Below, in pieces: positions 1-11,350 of a DNA stretch of 64,000 nucleotides. The position numbers and the translations under genes were made by a program. Every line of letters begins with the position of its first letter. Position 1 is the stretch's first letter. Under the pieces are notes generated by a model, which was not told where the DNA came from, did not search any database, and worked only from the letters and a program-made list of their open reading frames with translations. The stretch is from contig JABAKD010000010.1 of the NCBI GenBank assembly GCA_012845835.1, forward strand, positions 13,114,973 to 13,178,972, given 5' to 3'. The DNA comes from Undaria pinnatifida (lineage: Eukaryota > Sar > Phaeophyceae > Laminariales > Alariaceae).

Positions 1-138
1 TGCGGCTGCGTAAGTTGTCCCACTAATCCTCCCCTCCCCCCCTCCTTCCTTACCTCCGTGATATACTAGCAAAATTTTGTTTTTTGTCCCGAAAAAGACG
101 GGTGCAGCGCATAAGAGCTTTACTGAACTGGGCAACTG

Positions 139-850
139 TGTCGTGTTACTCGACAATCGACCGATGACGGCAGGTTGTGTCAGAGGACGCGAAAGGGAAG
201 ATTGTGACTGCCTCCTCCCCGCCCCCTTAGCCCTCAACTGCCCCCCCCCCCCCCGCATGATACGATCATTACGCACTTCTCCTGTTGTGCCCTCTGACCC
301 CATGCCTGTGCGCTCCGGGCATAACCTTGCTCTTAGCTGGACTTTAACGCCGTGTCGTATTGCGCGACAATCGATCGATCGTTGGTGGCAGGATATCTCA
401 GCAGACGCGAGCAGATAGATTATTACTGCCCCCCCTCCTCCCTCCCTCCCTCCCTCTCTCCCTTCCTTGACCCCAAATTTCCCCCCTCCCCCGCCTCCTC
501 GTCCATATCCTCTCTGGCCGTGCCTGTGCGCTCCGGACCGAACTTCAACCCCATTTTTAGCTCTGCTTCCTACGTTTTGAGGACAAACTGCTGGGGGGCA
601 GGTTTAGGTACCGGGTAGCTTTTTTGTTTCGCTGCATCAACCCACCCACCCACCCACCCTACCCTACCCTACCCTCGTGTTTGGTGACAAGTTACTTGAA
701 TTTAGAATGGGATATTGGTTGCTGTGCTCAAAACAAAAATGGGGGTTAACTGGATTTGGACTGGACCATTGTCCCGTGTCGCTCGACTTTCGATCGGATC
801 GATGGCGGCAGGTTGTCTCGGCGGACGCGAGCGGGAAGATTTTGACGTGG
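139..850 (+). repeat. Ladder of decayed copies of a WD40 intron-exon junction
   Basis: The acceptor and start of the first WD40 exon (acceptor CAG 809-811) recur upstream at CAG 171-173 and 389-391, each with the flanking acceptor region and the following SADASGK-type codons in degraded form. A much weaker trace lies at about 599. Spacing is about 210-218 bp. The copy at 171 still reads VVSEDAKGKIVT but has no donor, and the copy at 389 has a stop soon after. C/T-rich simple sequence follows each copy. These look like a tandem array in which only the last unit stayed functional. Confidence 0.75.
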
Positions 851-3800
851 GATGCGAGAACGGGAGGCATCGTGGACTCTTACAGCCTCGAAGACCCCAT
901 CCACATCTCGCACATACAAGTGAGTCAGTCACACAGCTGGATGCCCCCCCCCCCCTCCCCCCCCCCCCCCCCCCCCCCCCCCGCCTTCCCCCGACTGTGT
1001 CATGCCTCCTTAAGAGCGACAACCAAACCAATTGAGGTTAGTGTGAATTAATCCGAGTCTCAACTCTGGTGTAGATCTGCCCCCCCCCTTGTTTCAATGG
1101 GGAAGAATCTTGTTTTCTTTAGTTAGACTCTGTATACTGCAGTAAGTCTGATTTTGTACGGTGCAGTTATGAAGGAGTTCCATTTTTTTTTTTTTTTCGG
1201 GGGGGGGGGGAGGCGACAAACTATGTGGGAATTTGTGTGTGAGATGAAATGGGATGATTTTTGCCTTAACTCCAATAGACCTGTACATACTTTTTGAACT
1301 CAAAATAATATTTTTGGGGGATGAAAAGTTGTTGATTAAAAGTCTCACCTGTTGGGCTACTCCATCCACGGGACGGTACTGGGAGTTCAAGAACCCTTGG
1401 AGCGTTTTCCACACGTACGACTAATCACCGATCCCCACTTGACGATCTAGATCTTTCAAGGAAGATCTATCTTGCATGGTCTATAGCTCATGTTTTCGGG
1501 GTGGGAGCAGTACGATCTGCATGATCTACGTATCATTTTTTTTCTCTTCCAGGTTTGGATATATGTGCTCTTTCTGTGCAGATCCTGCAAGTAGCTCTTA
1601 ACAGCATGTATAGGATGTATTACTATTATTAGTGTAGATGACCTAGAGCGTGGTGTGCTCGAGGTGAGAGCCTTTTTCTCAGCTTCGGAAGGAAAGTCGC
1701 GGTCATGCCGGGAAAAATTCGAAACCGCGCACGTGATGCTATCGCTGGAAGTCCAGCCTGTTGGGCTGCTTGAGTCACACTAGATGATCTAGAGCGTGGT
1801 GTGTTCGAGGTATGAGCCTTTTTTTTTTTCAACTCAGAAAAGAAGAGTCGGTCATGCCGGGAAATTGAGCCCGCGCACGTCATGCTATCGTTGGAAGTCC
1901 AGCCTGTTGGGCTGCTTGAGTCACACTAGATGATCTAGAGCGTGGTGTGTTCGAGGTATGAGCCTTTTTTTTTTTCAACTCAGAAAAGAAAAGTCGATCA
2001 TGCCGGGAAATTGAGCCCGCGCACGTCGTGCTATAGTTGGAAGTCCAACCTGTTGGGCTGCTTGAGTCACACGGTAGTGTGGCTCGAGTAGGCCAAGAGG
2101 TTGGACTTCTGACCAACAGAAAGCATTTTTTATTAAAGTGTTTCCAACTATACGTCAGCTGTGAGTTCGACCAATTTTCGTGGTCGATACCCATACTTTG
2201 CAAACTACGTTGTCGTCCACTCCGGCCGCGCGTTTGTACGGATATTTGATATCGTTTTTTTTTAAACTAATTTTTGCTGTAAGTGACTAGCTATTAATAT
2301 TAGTGATGTATTAGCCTTATCAAATAACCACCTTCGGTTCCAAAAATATAACATTTTGGTCCTAAAACTGAATTTTTCATGAAAATAAATGATAAGTATA
2401 CCCTTTATATGTAAAGTAAAAGAAACTAATCCCCCAGTAAAGAATTTGTTTTACAAGAAGAAAACCACTATTATTACGTCCACGGCGGTAGTCTGTTATA
2501 GAGGGCCGTAGTAATTGGTACCTATGGTACGCACAAGAAAAAACTTTGTACAGTAGGTGGCCCTATATAGTGCGGGTATGTGTCACGAAAAATTACCCGC
2601 ACTATACCGGGCACCCGCACTATATAAAAACCGGCCACTATAGAGAGGTCTATATTCTGCCAAACGATTTCACCCGCACAATATCGGACACCCGCACTAT
2701 ATGACCTGCACTATGTGGGGCCACCTACTGTACCTGGTATTCCCTTGTTTCTTTTCAGGGCTGTGTTTCGGTACCGATGTTTTTCGATATATCGGACGAC
2801 CCGATATATATATATATATTATATCGGGAAATCGATCCGATATTTTCAGCGTATGGGTTTCATACAGAGTAGGAAGGCATACATAGCAGGGAAATAGGGG
2901 ATGCAGTATCGTTGGATGCTACCGGTACACAGCCGCACTGTTTTTGCTGTGTTCCCCCGTGGTAGAAGTGCACCCTTGTTCTTATGGGTTTATACAGAGT
3001 AGAAAGGCACACATAGCTGGGAAATCGGGGATATAGTATCGTTGGATGCTACCGGTACACAGCCGTACTGTTTTTGCTGTGTTCCCCTGCAGTAGAGGTG
3101 GACCCTTGTTCTTCTTGAGACTCGTCGCTTGACGAGCGTTGTACCCCCCCACCCACAAAAGAATGTGTGTTTTTTCTTTAAGAAAAATTTAAAGTACAAC
3201 CCGGATGTACAAAACCTCGTGGACCGAAATCGCTCTTGACCAAATCCAGGGGATGCGTATGTCGTTCAAAGAGAAAGAAGAAAAAAAAACGCCAAGACCG
3301 GAGAATCACGCAGCTTGCAAAAATGAGTATCGGCCCTTGAATTGGTCTTAGTCACAGCTGATGTATTTGAAACGATTTGGAAAAAAAAAACATGTTTTTG
3401 TTGATGTTAATCCTGGCAACATCCATAGGAGTCATATGCATATACTTGGAAGTACGTATTCAAAGGACAATTGATCTGTCTGTAAGAACGACCGACCGGT
3501 AAATATCACACAGCTTGCAAAGATGGGTATCGACCCTAAAATTTATCGAACTCAAAACTAACGTATTTACAGCAGTAAAATATTTTTTTGAACAAAAAGC
3601 TTAAATAGTACACGGTATCGCAAAACCACAAAACAAAGGCTTTCCGACGATTTGGGTTAAGAACGAGCCGCCGCCCCCAGATTAGAAAAATGGTTTAGCC
3701 AGTATATGCTACCCCTGTCGTAGCACACGTCTCGTGACAGGGTTAACGCCTTCCCCACTGGAAACCCGTTTTTGGAGGAAAATTACTTAGGATTGATATA

Positions 3801-6800
3801 GGGCGGGGTTTGGGGGCTCCAAAGGGGTTAGGGGGCATCCTCTCAAACCGGGACGGTGATGCGGCGCTAGCGCGCGGGGCAGATGCGGGTACTGCTGTTG
3901 TGTGGTTTGTCTGGTTGCTTGCCGTAGCTGTTGATTGCTGGTGGATAGCATTGCTGTTGGCAGAGCGCGTAAGGTGTGGTTTATAGCCGGTACCAGCGAA
4001 GAAAGTGTCCCTAGGTCGTTGTGAGCACAAATGGAATTCGAGAGTTGAACCAATCGCAACCAAGGCGAAAGACAGCAGATGCCACCGAAAATATTTTTTC
4101 AGCGGCTCAAAACGTAAGGTCACCGTAATTATTCCATCACCCATTAGAGTAGCCGATGGTGGGCAAAAGGACGCGACGATTATATCCGGCTCTTATTAGG
4201 AACAAGGAAGAACGAAACTGCTTGAGATAAGCAGCAGCAGCCGCAGTGAAGGATGGACGATGTTGCAGACGTCCTGGCGCCTCCCTATTGCATCATATAT
4301 GCGTTCCGTATCGGCGGCCCGTTGCATGTTCTCCACCTCTCCGTCAACGCGGGCATGGAGAATCCGTTTTTCGTGGGTCCTCTCGGGAAGGGTGCTTGGC
4401 ACAACTGACCACGGCGGCACCTGCTTAGTTTGCTCGGCATCATCTGGTACAGCACGAGCCGATCGGATGTTGCCAACACGACTTGGCAGTACAAGACTAT
4501 GATGATAAACTCAGCTCTATCTCCCCCCCTCCACCCCGACTTCCAGCGCCGCTTGGTCTTCGCGCGTATCCGCTTCAAGCGCGCTTCCTCCGCAGCAATT
4601 CGTCCCCCAATTCGGCTACCACATCATTCCTGAACAGCTCTTATCTCTGCGATGACTGTTTGCGCTGTTCGGCGATTGTTTCAGCTGATCGTCGACCTTT
4701 GACTTCCTCAGCGCACCGAGCAACGGCCGCGACACGGGCTCGCGTCGCGTCGTTGTTCGGTCGCTGCAACGCTTGATGGTCACCACGCTGCGCGAAAATC
4801 TCAGCGCAGCGCGCCTTACTACCCCCATCTCGGGGAACGACCTTCCCGTCCGAGCGACGAGCTCATCGCTAGTTTTGTTTTTTAGAGCCGCTCTCCTGTT
4901 TTTTTTTCGGTTTCGGCTTCTTCCTCCCTCGGTTATTGGCCGTTTTATCTGACTACTCGTATACTGGGTATTTCTGTTCTTGAGCTGTACCGGTCGTATT
5001 ATGGTGCGGTTTGTGATATGGCTAAACAACCCAGCTAGTGCATATGCTGTTTACTTTTTCTATTGACAATCGCGAACCCTGCAAAGTAACAAAAAAACAA
5101 TCGAAACAGTTAATTTGTCCGGTTGAAATATGGTCGACAGAGGGCGCGGTAACACTTTTTAAAGATAGAACACACGACTTCACACCGTTTCCCGACGTCT
5201 GGAGACTTGATTCGTACGGCATGGCGAGCATTTGCCGATCTTGTGGCGATTTCTAGTGTACTCTACAAAAAAAATCAACATGTTTTGAAGCCTGAACGGA
5301 TGGTCATTCGTCTTGCTCGAGTTTTGGTCTCCTGGTTGACGGTTTTGTTGCGCATGTCTTGAATTTCATCGTGCCACTTTTTTTCTGGTCGTTTTGCACC
5401 TTACGCGCTATGCTAACTGCTGGCTCTCCTTTTCCGGGTTGAGAGTTTCGGGGGGTGCCGCTGCCGCCGCCGCTGCTGCTGCTGCTGCTGCTATTGCTGG
5501 TGTTGCTGCTGCTGTTGTTTTGGGTGTTGCTGATGTCGTTGCTGCTGCTGCTGCTGCTGCTGCTGATATTGTTGTTGCTGTTGTTTTTGGTGTTGCTGGT
5601 GTAGTTGCTGCTGCTGCTGTTAATACTGCTGCTGTTATTGTTGCTGCTGTTGCTGCCGTTGCTGCCGCTATTGCTGCCGCTATTGCTGCTGCTGTTTCTG
5701 CTGCTATTGCTGCTGCTGTTGCTGCTGCTTTTGCTGCTGTTATTGCTGCTGCTGTTATTGCTGCTGCTGTTATTGCTGCTGCTGTTGCTGCTGCTGCTAT
5801 TGCTGCTGCTATTGCTGCTGCTATTGCTGCTGCTTTTGCTGCTATTATTGCTGCTGCTGCTAATGCTGCTGCTATTGCTGGCGCTGCTGTTGCTGCTGTT
5901 GTTGCTGCTGTGCCTGGTCAACTCTGCCCTTGGCACTGAATGCCTGTCCGCTGCAGTCTATCGACTTATTCTGGGGGTTGGAACAGGTTGGAGCGTTCCC
6001 GCTCCGAGGCAGTGAGGACAACGGTAACGAATACAACCGAACACACCCGAAACAAGCGTCTGTCCCCTGTTCCCTCCTCCGCTTCGCGCTTAGTACAAGC
6101 AATGTCTGCCTGATCGGTGAAAACCCGACGTGCTCCATCCCGGCATTGTAGGGATGCGAGGGTCCATGGTCATACGACTACGGCCATGCATGAATATCGA
6201 ATATCGAGCACACCCCCCCCCCCTTCCCTTCCCTCTCCCTTTCCCCTCTCCCCCACGCTCTCCGTGCGCCTCCCGCCCTCCTCCTCCCCCCCACCCCCCA
6301 CCCCCCACCCCCTCCCCCCACACCCCATCCCTCCCCACACGCACATACCCCCAATTCCCAAGGTCAACGCCCCCACCCCCCCGGCCTCACCTGTTCCCCC
6401 CCTACCCCCTCCCTCATTTCCTGGCTTCCTTGTTCTGCTAATGGAACCATATTCTCTTCATAACCCAGGCATCTCCGCCTGACGCCGGGAGGCAAGACGA
6501 GGAAGGTCTCCTCCTAGCCGCCAACTGCTTCGACAACACCCTCCGGGTCTTCCATCGAAAATTCCTGAACAAGCCGCGAAGCGCGGCGGTAGCAATCGGT
6601 GCTCCCGCGCCGGGATTTGTTGCCGCTGCCGCCGGCGCCGCACCTGACGCGACGATTGCGACTGACGCGGGTGGTCTTGCTGGGGGTGGAGGTGCCGGCG
6701 GTGGTGGTGGGGGCGGGGGCGGGGGGGGGGTGAGCTGGGCGGGCGGGGTGGAAGGGGGAGGGGGAGGGGGAGGGGGGGGGGGGGGGGGGGGGGGGCAGGT

Positions 6801-9370
6801 GCCGGTGCAGGTGCAAGCGCAGCCGCAAGTACAGCCGCAAGTGCAACCACCGCAGGAGCCGTCCTTGCAGCTGATGCACGCGCTGAGGGGACATACGGTC
6901 AAGAATTGGCCGATACGGTAGGATGATTGGGGTTATTTAGCGGGGGGGGGGGGGGGGGGGTTGCGGAGTGATTAGGGGGAAAGAACATGGCCGATACTGC
7001 TGTATCGTGCGGTTATTTGCGGTCGTTGAGGGGGAATAAGGTTGCGATTTAGCCGATACGGTTTTGGTTAGGGTTATTGCGGGTGCTGAGGGTACATGGG
7101 GTGAAGAAAACAGCCGGTATGGCTAGGGTTTGGTGCTGTTTGCGGGCATTGAGGAGATACAAGGAAAACTAAATGACCGATCCAGTGTGATTGGGTTTTC
7201 GGCGATGTTTGCGGGGGGTGCCGGGATGTACGGTTTTGGGGCTGGTCGGTACGGTGTGATAAGGTATCGTGTGCTTTTGCTCGCGGGGTCGGTCCCTTCT
7301 TTTCCCTCGTGCGAAGGGGGGGGGGCAAGGACGGGAGGGAGGGAAGGACGGGGTAGGCTATAAACAGTCGCCTAGCTAGCCGCGTTAAGCGTGATAGGGT
7401 GAGAGGGTTCCGTGCCGCACAGCTCGGGAAAAAGAGAGAAGGGAGGAGGGGAAAGCCAAGCGAGCCCGATGTTTCTTATGGTCGCTATATGTGGCAGCAA
7501 CAGCCGCGGCGGTTGCAGCGACAGTGGCGCCATGTACTGTGAGCCCCAGCCCCTTTTTTGCTGAACGTTTCCAGCCCCCAACCCCCCCTCCCACTTCGGC
7601 CTTCCACCGCCCCCCTACTTCGTCGGCTGCTGTCTGTCTATCTGTCTCGCATGCCTTGTTTTCGGCTGTCCCTTCATCCCGCTCTTCCCTTCCCTGCGCT
7701 TATCACCCCCCTCCCGTCCCTGAGCTTGTTTCCCCCCTTCGCTGAACTTGTTCCTCCCTCCTCTCTGCCCTAATTTCCTCTTTTCATCCCCAGTTGCGCG
7801 TTCTTTCGGGGTTTGCATCACCGTCCTCCACGTGTTCGCCTCGGGGCCTCAAAGGGAGGCGACTCGCATTGGGGCAGCGGGGGTGTTGGGGGTAGCGGGG
7901 GAGGCGGTGGTGGTGGAGGCGGCAGCGGGGGAGGGGGCAGCGGGGGTGGGGGTGGTGGGGCGGGAGGCGGAGGGTTGGGTGGGGGGGGGGGGAGTAAGGG
8001 CGGGCGCGGGGGCATGGGGTACAACGACCTGGGGAATGATTGGCAGCACTCGTTGGTGCTGGCCACTGGGAGCGCGGATGGGAGCATTCATGTGTTCGAC
8101 CTTTCCAAGGGCCAGGTCGGTGGAACTGTTACGAAGTGCCCCCGATGGTTGTCTGTTTTGACGGTTTCGAGATACCACAAAGTGTGTTTGAGCTGAGGTG
8201 GGGAATGCAGCATTTTGTTTTCGAATGTTTTTTCGTTGTGTTTACTTTGTTTTTTTCGGCTGTTTTTGTACCCTCGGGCGCATGCTACTGACGACATGGG
8301 CGTGACGACGGCACGGCGAGGCGAGGCGTACTCTTTTTTTTTAATTGTGACGGCGTGGTGCGGGAAGCGCGTTCCGGCAACCTGCGCTGTTGGCCTTCGC
8401 TCGGAACCGCCGCTGTTGCTTCCTCGGCGCAGTATCCATGCCCCACTGCTGCAATGTGAAAAGCTGACCACTCTTACGTGTACATCCCCTTGGCAGCACT
8501 GTCGCTTTCACGTGTTGTTGGTCTTTGATCAATACTTCGAAGTATTATTTATTACAGTGTCATGCACCGGTATTATATGTAACGAATTCGTGAAAACCAT
8601 GAGAAATGTAAAACACCCGCGGCCGACGTATCGCGCACCCTGCAAAGAGTGGAGTATCCACCACCCACCCGGTGGATGAAGTCTCAGCACCCACGTGTTT
8701 CTAACAGGATTACGAGTTTGCTAGGTAATTTCTTCGTCGCGATCGGGTATAGAAGATTGCTGGAAAAAAACAATTGTGTCGATCTGGCAAATCCCCCCCA
8801 ACTTCTCTCATTCTCCCCCCCCCCCCCCCCCCCCACCCCCCCCCTCCCCTAAAAGAAAGCGGCTCACCCTTGATGCGTTTCGACAAACACCTCACGGCGC
8901 TCCAAGCTTGGTGCACGCGATGTCTGTCTGGTCGGTGAAAACCCGACGTGCTCCGTCTCGGCATAGTAGGGATACGCGGGTCTATGGTCATACGACTACG
9001 GCTATGCATGAACTGAGTGCACCCTCCCTGCCTCTGCCTCCCCCCCCCCCCCCCTCCCCGTTCCCCATCCCCTCCATCCCCCACGCCTCTTTCCGCAACC
9101 CCCCGCCCCACCTCTCTCAATCTTTCTCTCCACCCTCTCCCACCCCTCCGCCCTACCCGCAACCCTCCCACATATACACACTGCCGCTTCTCTGCGCGCG
9201 CTCCATTGTGGCCCTCACACCAGGGGGAGCAGATGCAGACGCTTCGAGGGCACCGCGACAGGGTCTACTCGGCCGACTTCCACCCCACCGAGCCGAAGCT
9301 CGTTTCCTGCAGCGCGGATCGAACGGTTCGGATCTGGGAGCCCAATCGGAAGCGACACTCGAGGAAATAA
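812..9370 (+). CDS. WD40-repeat protein, 3' part (4 exons in window)
   Basis: Exons 812-919, 6469-6917, 7794-8115 and 9224-9370 join in phase (0, then 2, then 0) through GT-AG sites and end at TAA 9368-9370, giving 341 residues. WD40 strands are visible: VVSADASGKILTWDARTGG in exon 1; LLLAANCFDNTLRVF in exon 2; GHTVKNWPIRCAFF across the exon 2/3 junction; LVLATGSADGSIHVFDLSKG in exon 3; LRGHRDRVYSADFHP and LVSCSADRTVRIWEP in exon 4. The first exon starts inside a blade, so 5' exons lie before the window. Two long Gly-rich stretches (exon 2 about 6670-6797, exon 3 about 7862-8000) fall between blades and are probably surface loops. Bases 6730-6798 begin GTGAGC, end GCAG and are 69 nt long, so they could be an in-frame optional intron. 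The order of the last blades resembles WDR25/Prp17-like proteins, but I cannot assign an orthologue. The role is probably as a scaffold in a complex. Confidence 0.85.
1420..1610 (+). repeat. Dispersed repeat, copy 1 of 2 (partner near 40490-40722)
   Basis: The text running from ATCACCGATCCCCACTTGA through the GATCTAGATC-type runs, the ATAGCTCATG segment and GTGCAGATCCTGCA recurs in reverse orientation at about 40490-40722. The two copies are clearly homologous but diverged. I did not recognise ends or coding sequence. Confidence 0.6.
1637..2073 (+). repeat. Three tandem units of 146 bp
   Basis: Units start at 1637, 1783 and 1929, exactly 146 bp apart. Each carries the CTAGAGCGTGGTGTG segment, a T run, the TCATGCCGGGAAA segment and a CCTGTTGGGCTGCTTGAGTC end. 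Units 2 and 3 are nearly identical and unit 1 is more diverged. They lie inside the first WD40 intron of the window. Confidence 0.85.
2549..2732 (-). mobile_element. MITE, deletion derivative of the 44578-46024 element
   Basis: The ends are inverted repeats, TACAGTAGGTGGCCC at 2549 and GGGCCACCTACTGTA at 2732. TA flanks the CAGTAGG end on both sides, fitting a TA target duplication. The left half matches, in reverse complement, the right end of the element ending at 46024. The right half matches the left end of that element starting at 44578. It is therefore that element with the interior removed. The subterminal motif TATAGTGCGGGT occurs several times and could be a transposase-binding site. 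Confidence 0.85.
2852..3112 (+). repeat. Tandem duplication of a 131-bp unit
   Basis: The segment starting TATGGGTTT at 2852 recurs at 2983 with few changes and shares TATCGTTGGATGCTACCGGT and ACAGCCG-ACTGTTTTTGCTG. It is a direct duplication in the WD40 intron with no coding sign. Confidence 0.75.
3743..3831 (+). mobile_element. TTAA-type MITE (family T), copy
   Basis: It starts TTAACGCCTT and ends AAAGGGGTTAG. The interior has ACTGGAAACCCGTTTTTGG and a TATAGGG-GGGTTTGGGG segment shared with many copies in the window. The right TTAA has decayed to TTAG. Confidence 0.65.
4240..4830 (-). pseudogene. Possible decayed coding region in WD40 intron
   Basis: On the minus strand two stretches read like protein interrupted by stops and frame changes: a charged helical piece containing FRNDVVAELGDELLRRKRA near 4620-4570, and HARVDGEVENMQRAADTER near 4370-4300. 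The first resembles a coiled-coil region. No family is recognised and the frame is not continuous, so it would be a relic if real. It could equally be chance open reading in GC-rich sequence. Confidence 0.25.
5460..5920 (+). repeat. Imperfect CTG/TTG/ATT trinucleotide array, about 460 bp
   Basis: Nearly uninterrupted triplets of GCTGCTGCTATT and GCTGTTGCTG type run through the WD40 intron. All frames stay open on both strands and give spurious Ala, Leu or Ser/Asn homopolymer reading frames. The interruptions suggest an old array. Confidence 0.9.
6081..6223 (-). mobile_element. C-tailed dispersed repeat (family G), copy
   Basis: The core (CGGTGAAAACCCGACGTGCT, GGCATTGTAGGGATGCGAGG, CGACTACGGCCATGCATGAA) ends in a C run at about 6211-6223. 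The sequence stays C/T-rich to the splice acceptor of the second WD40 exon (CAG ending 6468). Confidence 0.75.
8862..9055 (-). mobile_element. C-tailed dispersed repeat (family G), copy upstream of last WD40 exon
   Basis: It has the same core as the copy at 6081, starting near the GACAAACACCTCACGGCGC segment and ending at a C run at 9041-9055. C-rich sequence continues to the acceptor CAG at 9221-9223. Confidence 0.75.
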
Positions 9371-9525
9371 GGAGGGAGCGCCAGTCGGTACGATAATAAC
9401 AGGGAAGCGCCACACCCCGGGAAATGAAGGGGAAGTGGCATTCCAGGAAGTAAAAGGGAAGCGCCACTCGACAAAGAAGGGGTAAAGCGCCACTCAAAGA
9501 AAATATTGAGAAAGTGCCCAAGAAA
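9349..9525 (+). repeat. About seven 27-bp degenerate units spanning the WD40 stop codon
   Basis: A unit of type GGAAGCGCCACTCGAGGAAATAA starts near 9349, 9376, 9404, 9431, 9459, 9484 and 9511. The first unit encodes the last residues (KRHSRK) and stop of the WD40 protein. The others lie in the presumed 3' UTR. Confidence 0.7.
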
Positions 9526-9656
9526 TAAGGAGGCGGGTGTTGGGGAGGGGAGCGGGCCTGGGTTCGGGCTCTGCTATCCTGACCTGACTGGCTGCGCCGA
9601 CGACGTTGGAGGTAAAAACCACTGGTTGGTTGCTTGTACAGTGAGGTTTTCCCTAT

Positions 9657-9865
9657 GATGCCGGTTGAATAGTGCGTGTTGCCGGTATAGTGCTGATTGA
9701 GTAGTGCATGTTTCCGGTATAGTGCCGTTTGAGTAGTGCATGTTTCCGGTATAGTGCCGGTTGAGTAGTGCATGTTTCCTGTATAGTGCCCTTTGAGTAG
9801 TGCATGTTGCCGGCATAGTGCCGGCCGAGTAGTGCATGTTGCGGGTATAGTGCCGGTGAAATCGC
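9657..9865 (+). repeat. Tandem array of 32-bp units
   Basis: The GGTATAG segment occurs at 9684, 9716, 9748, 9780 (TGTATAG), 9812 (GGCATAG) and 9844, exactly 32 bp apart, each followed by TGCCG-TTGAGTAGTGCATG. There are six to seven units. Related text recurs near 9890-9970 and 25470-25590. Confidence 0.9.
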
Positions 9866-11350
9866 TTCGTACGGCTGGGATCCGCTACACTAGTACTAGT
9901 ATCGGTACTATAGCCATTAGTGCCGGTGTCCGCTATAGTGCCGGTGTTGTTGGCTGGCACACACCGGCATTATAGGAAATAGACGAGGTAGTAAGAAATA
10001 TACGTTGACATTCTGAACAACAGAAGAAGCATGTGCTAATTGATTGGCGAGCAGACTGTTTGGGAAGGGGAGAAGGAGGGTTGGAGGTGGGGCGGGGGGC
10101 GAGGGGGGGAGGGGGGGGGGGGGGGGGGGGGGGCAGGGTTGCAGTCGCCGGTACACGGTATATACTTATTATACGTTCGTAGCCGTTTTATTTTCCCTGC
10201 AGGACCTTTTTTTTTTTCCTCCCGTGAGCGGAACACTGGACGATAATTGCTTTTGAGTCAAGGGTTTAAGAGGTACCCTCGGAAAGGCATTTATTCGAGT
10301 TAAGCCCCTTTGAAAATGGAGAACAGACGGTTTCAACGACAATTATATTCGAGTGCCATCGTTTGTGACCCAACTTTTGTTTTTCTTGCCTCTTTTTGCC
10401 TGTTTTTTTTCGCGAACTAGGGCCTTGCAGGCGTGTATCGCATCTCAAATCTGAAAAAGGAGGGGGCCGTGATTTGATGTTGTGCGGACGGAAGGAGAGA
10501 GGGTTTGAACGATAAATTGTGTGTGAGGGACATGATTTTGTGACCAACTTATTTTTTTCAACTGCTTTTTTTGCGAAGGGGGGCCTTGTAGCCGTCAATC
10601 TCGTCCCATGCCTCAAAACGAAAGGATCTATCTATGGTTTGAACGATAATTACATTCTTTTTAGTGCCATGATTTTTGTGGTGCGAGTTTTTTTTTGTTT
10701 CTTTTTTTTTTATTACGAGAACCATACGGCCTTACAGCCGTCCGTGTCTCGGGTATCCTGAAGATCAGACACCACCGAAAAATAAAATAAAATGTTTCGT
10801 TGTCTGGTTTATTGTGGTGTCCCACCTTGTTCTTGAGTTCCGGACACTAGGCACTTTTAATGTTTACATATAGTAGCCGATGCATTCAGTACACCCCGAC
10901 TGAGCGTGAGAGAGAGAAGCCGCTGTATGATGAGTGGGTAAATCGATGTGAAACAGAGCTTGCGGTGGACATCTCGTTTTTTTTCAACGGGAGGGGCGAG
11001 CACGGGGCGGGGGGAGGGGGGGGGGGGGGGGAGGGTAGAGCGCTCCGGGGCGGGGAGTGGAGGTTGTCGGTCGGTCGGCTGTCTGTATAGTTTTAGGCCG
11101 GTGCTGGCATTTTGTCGTTCGCCGCATAGATAATGTGCCGTGAGTTTTGGCATAGCAGGCGCAGAAGTACGTACAATATTTTATGTGGATTGAGCTTTCT
11201 TTTTTTCAACCTACGGTAAGGGTATAAGGGTATTAGTTATTATGTGTGTGGAAGAGTTTTCTTTTTTTTCAACGCGAGTAATTTAGAGTAATTTCTTTGT
11301 ATTTTACGATACGTGGTGCATGCAGGTAAACCATGCCCTTTGCACGACGT

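Noticed and set aside
640-675. Telomere-like CCCACCC/CCCTA run
   Set aside because: The unit is 5 bp (CCCTA) and four bases (CCCA), not the CCCTAA expected for stramenopile telomeres, and it is only a few units long.
5304-6015. Long Ser/Asn-, Ala- and Leu-rich open frames on both strands
   Set aside because: They are readings of the CTG/TTG/ATT array; all frames are open because the triplets contain no stops.
9657-9865. CRISPR-like regular repeats
   Set aside because: Units abut with no unique spacers, and the genome is eukaryotic.
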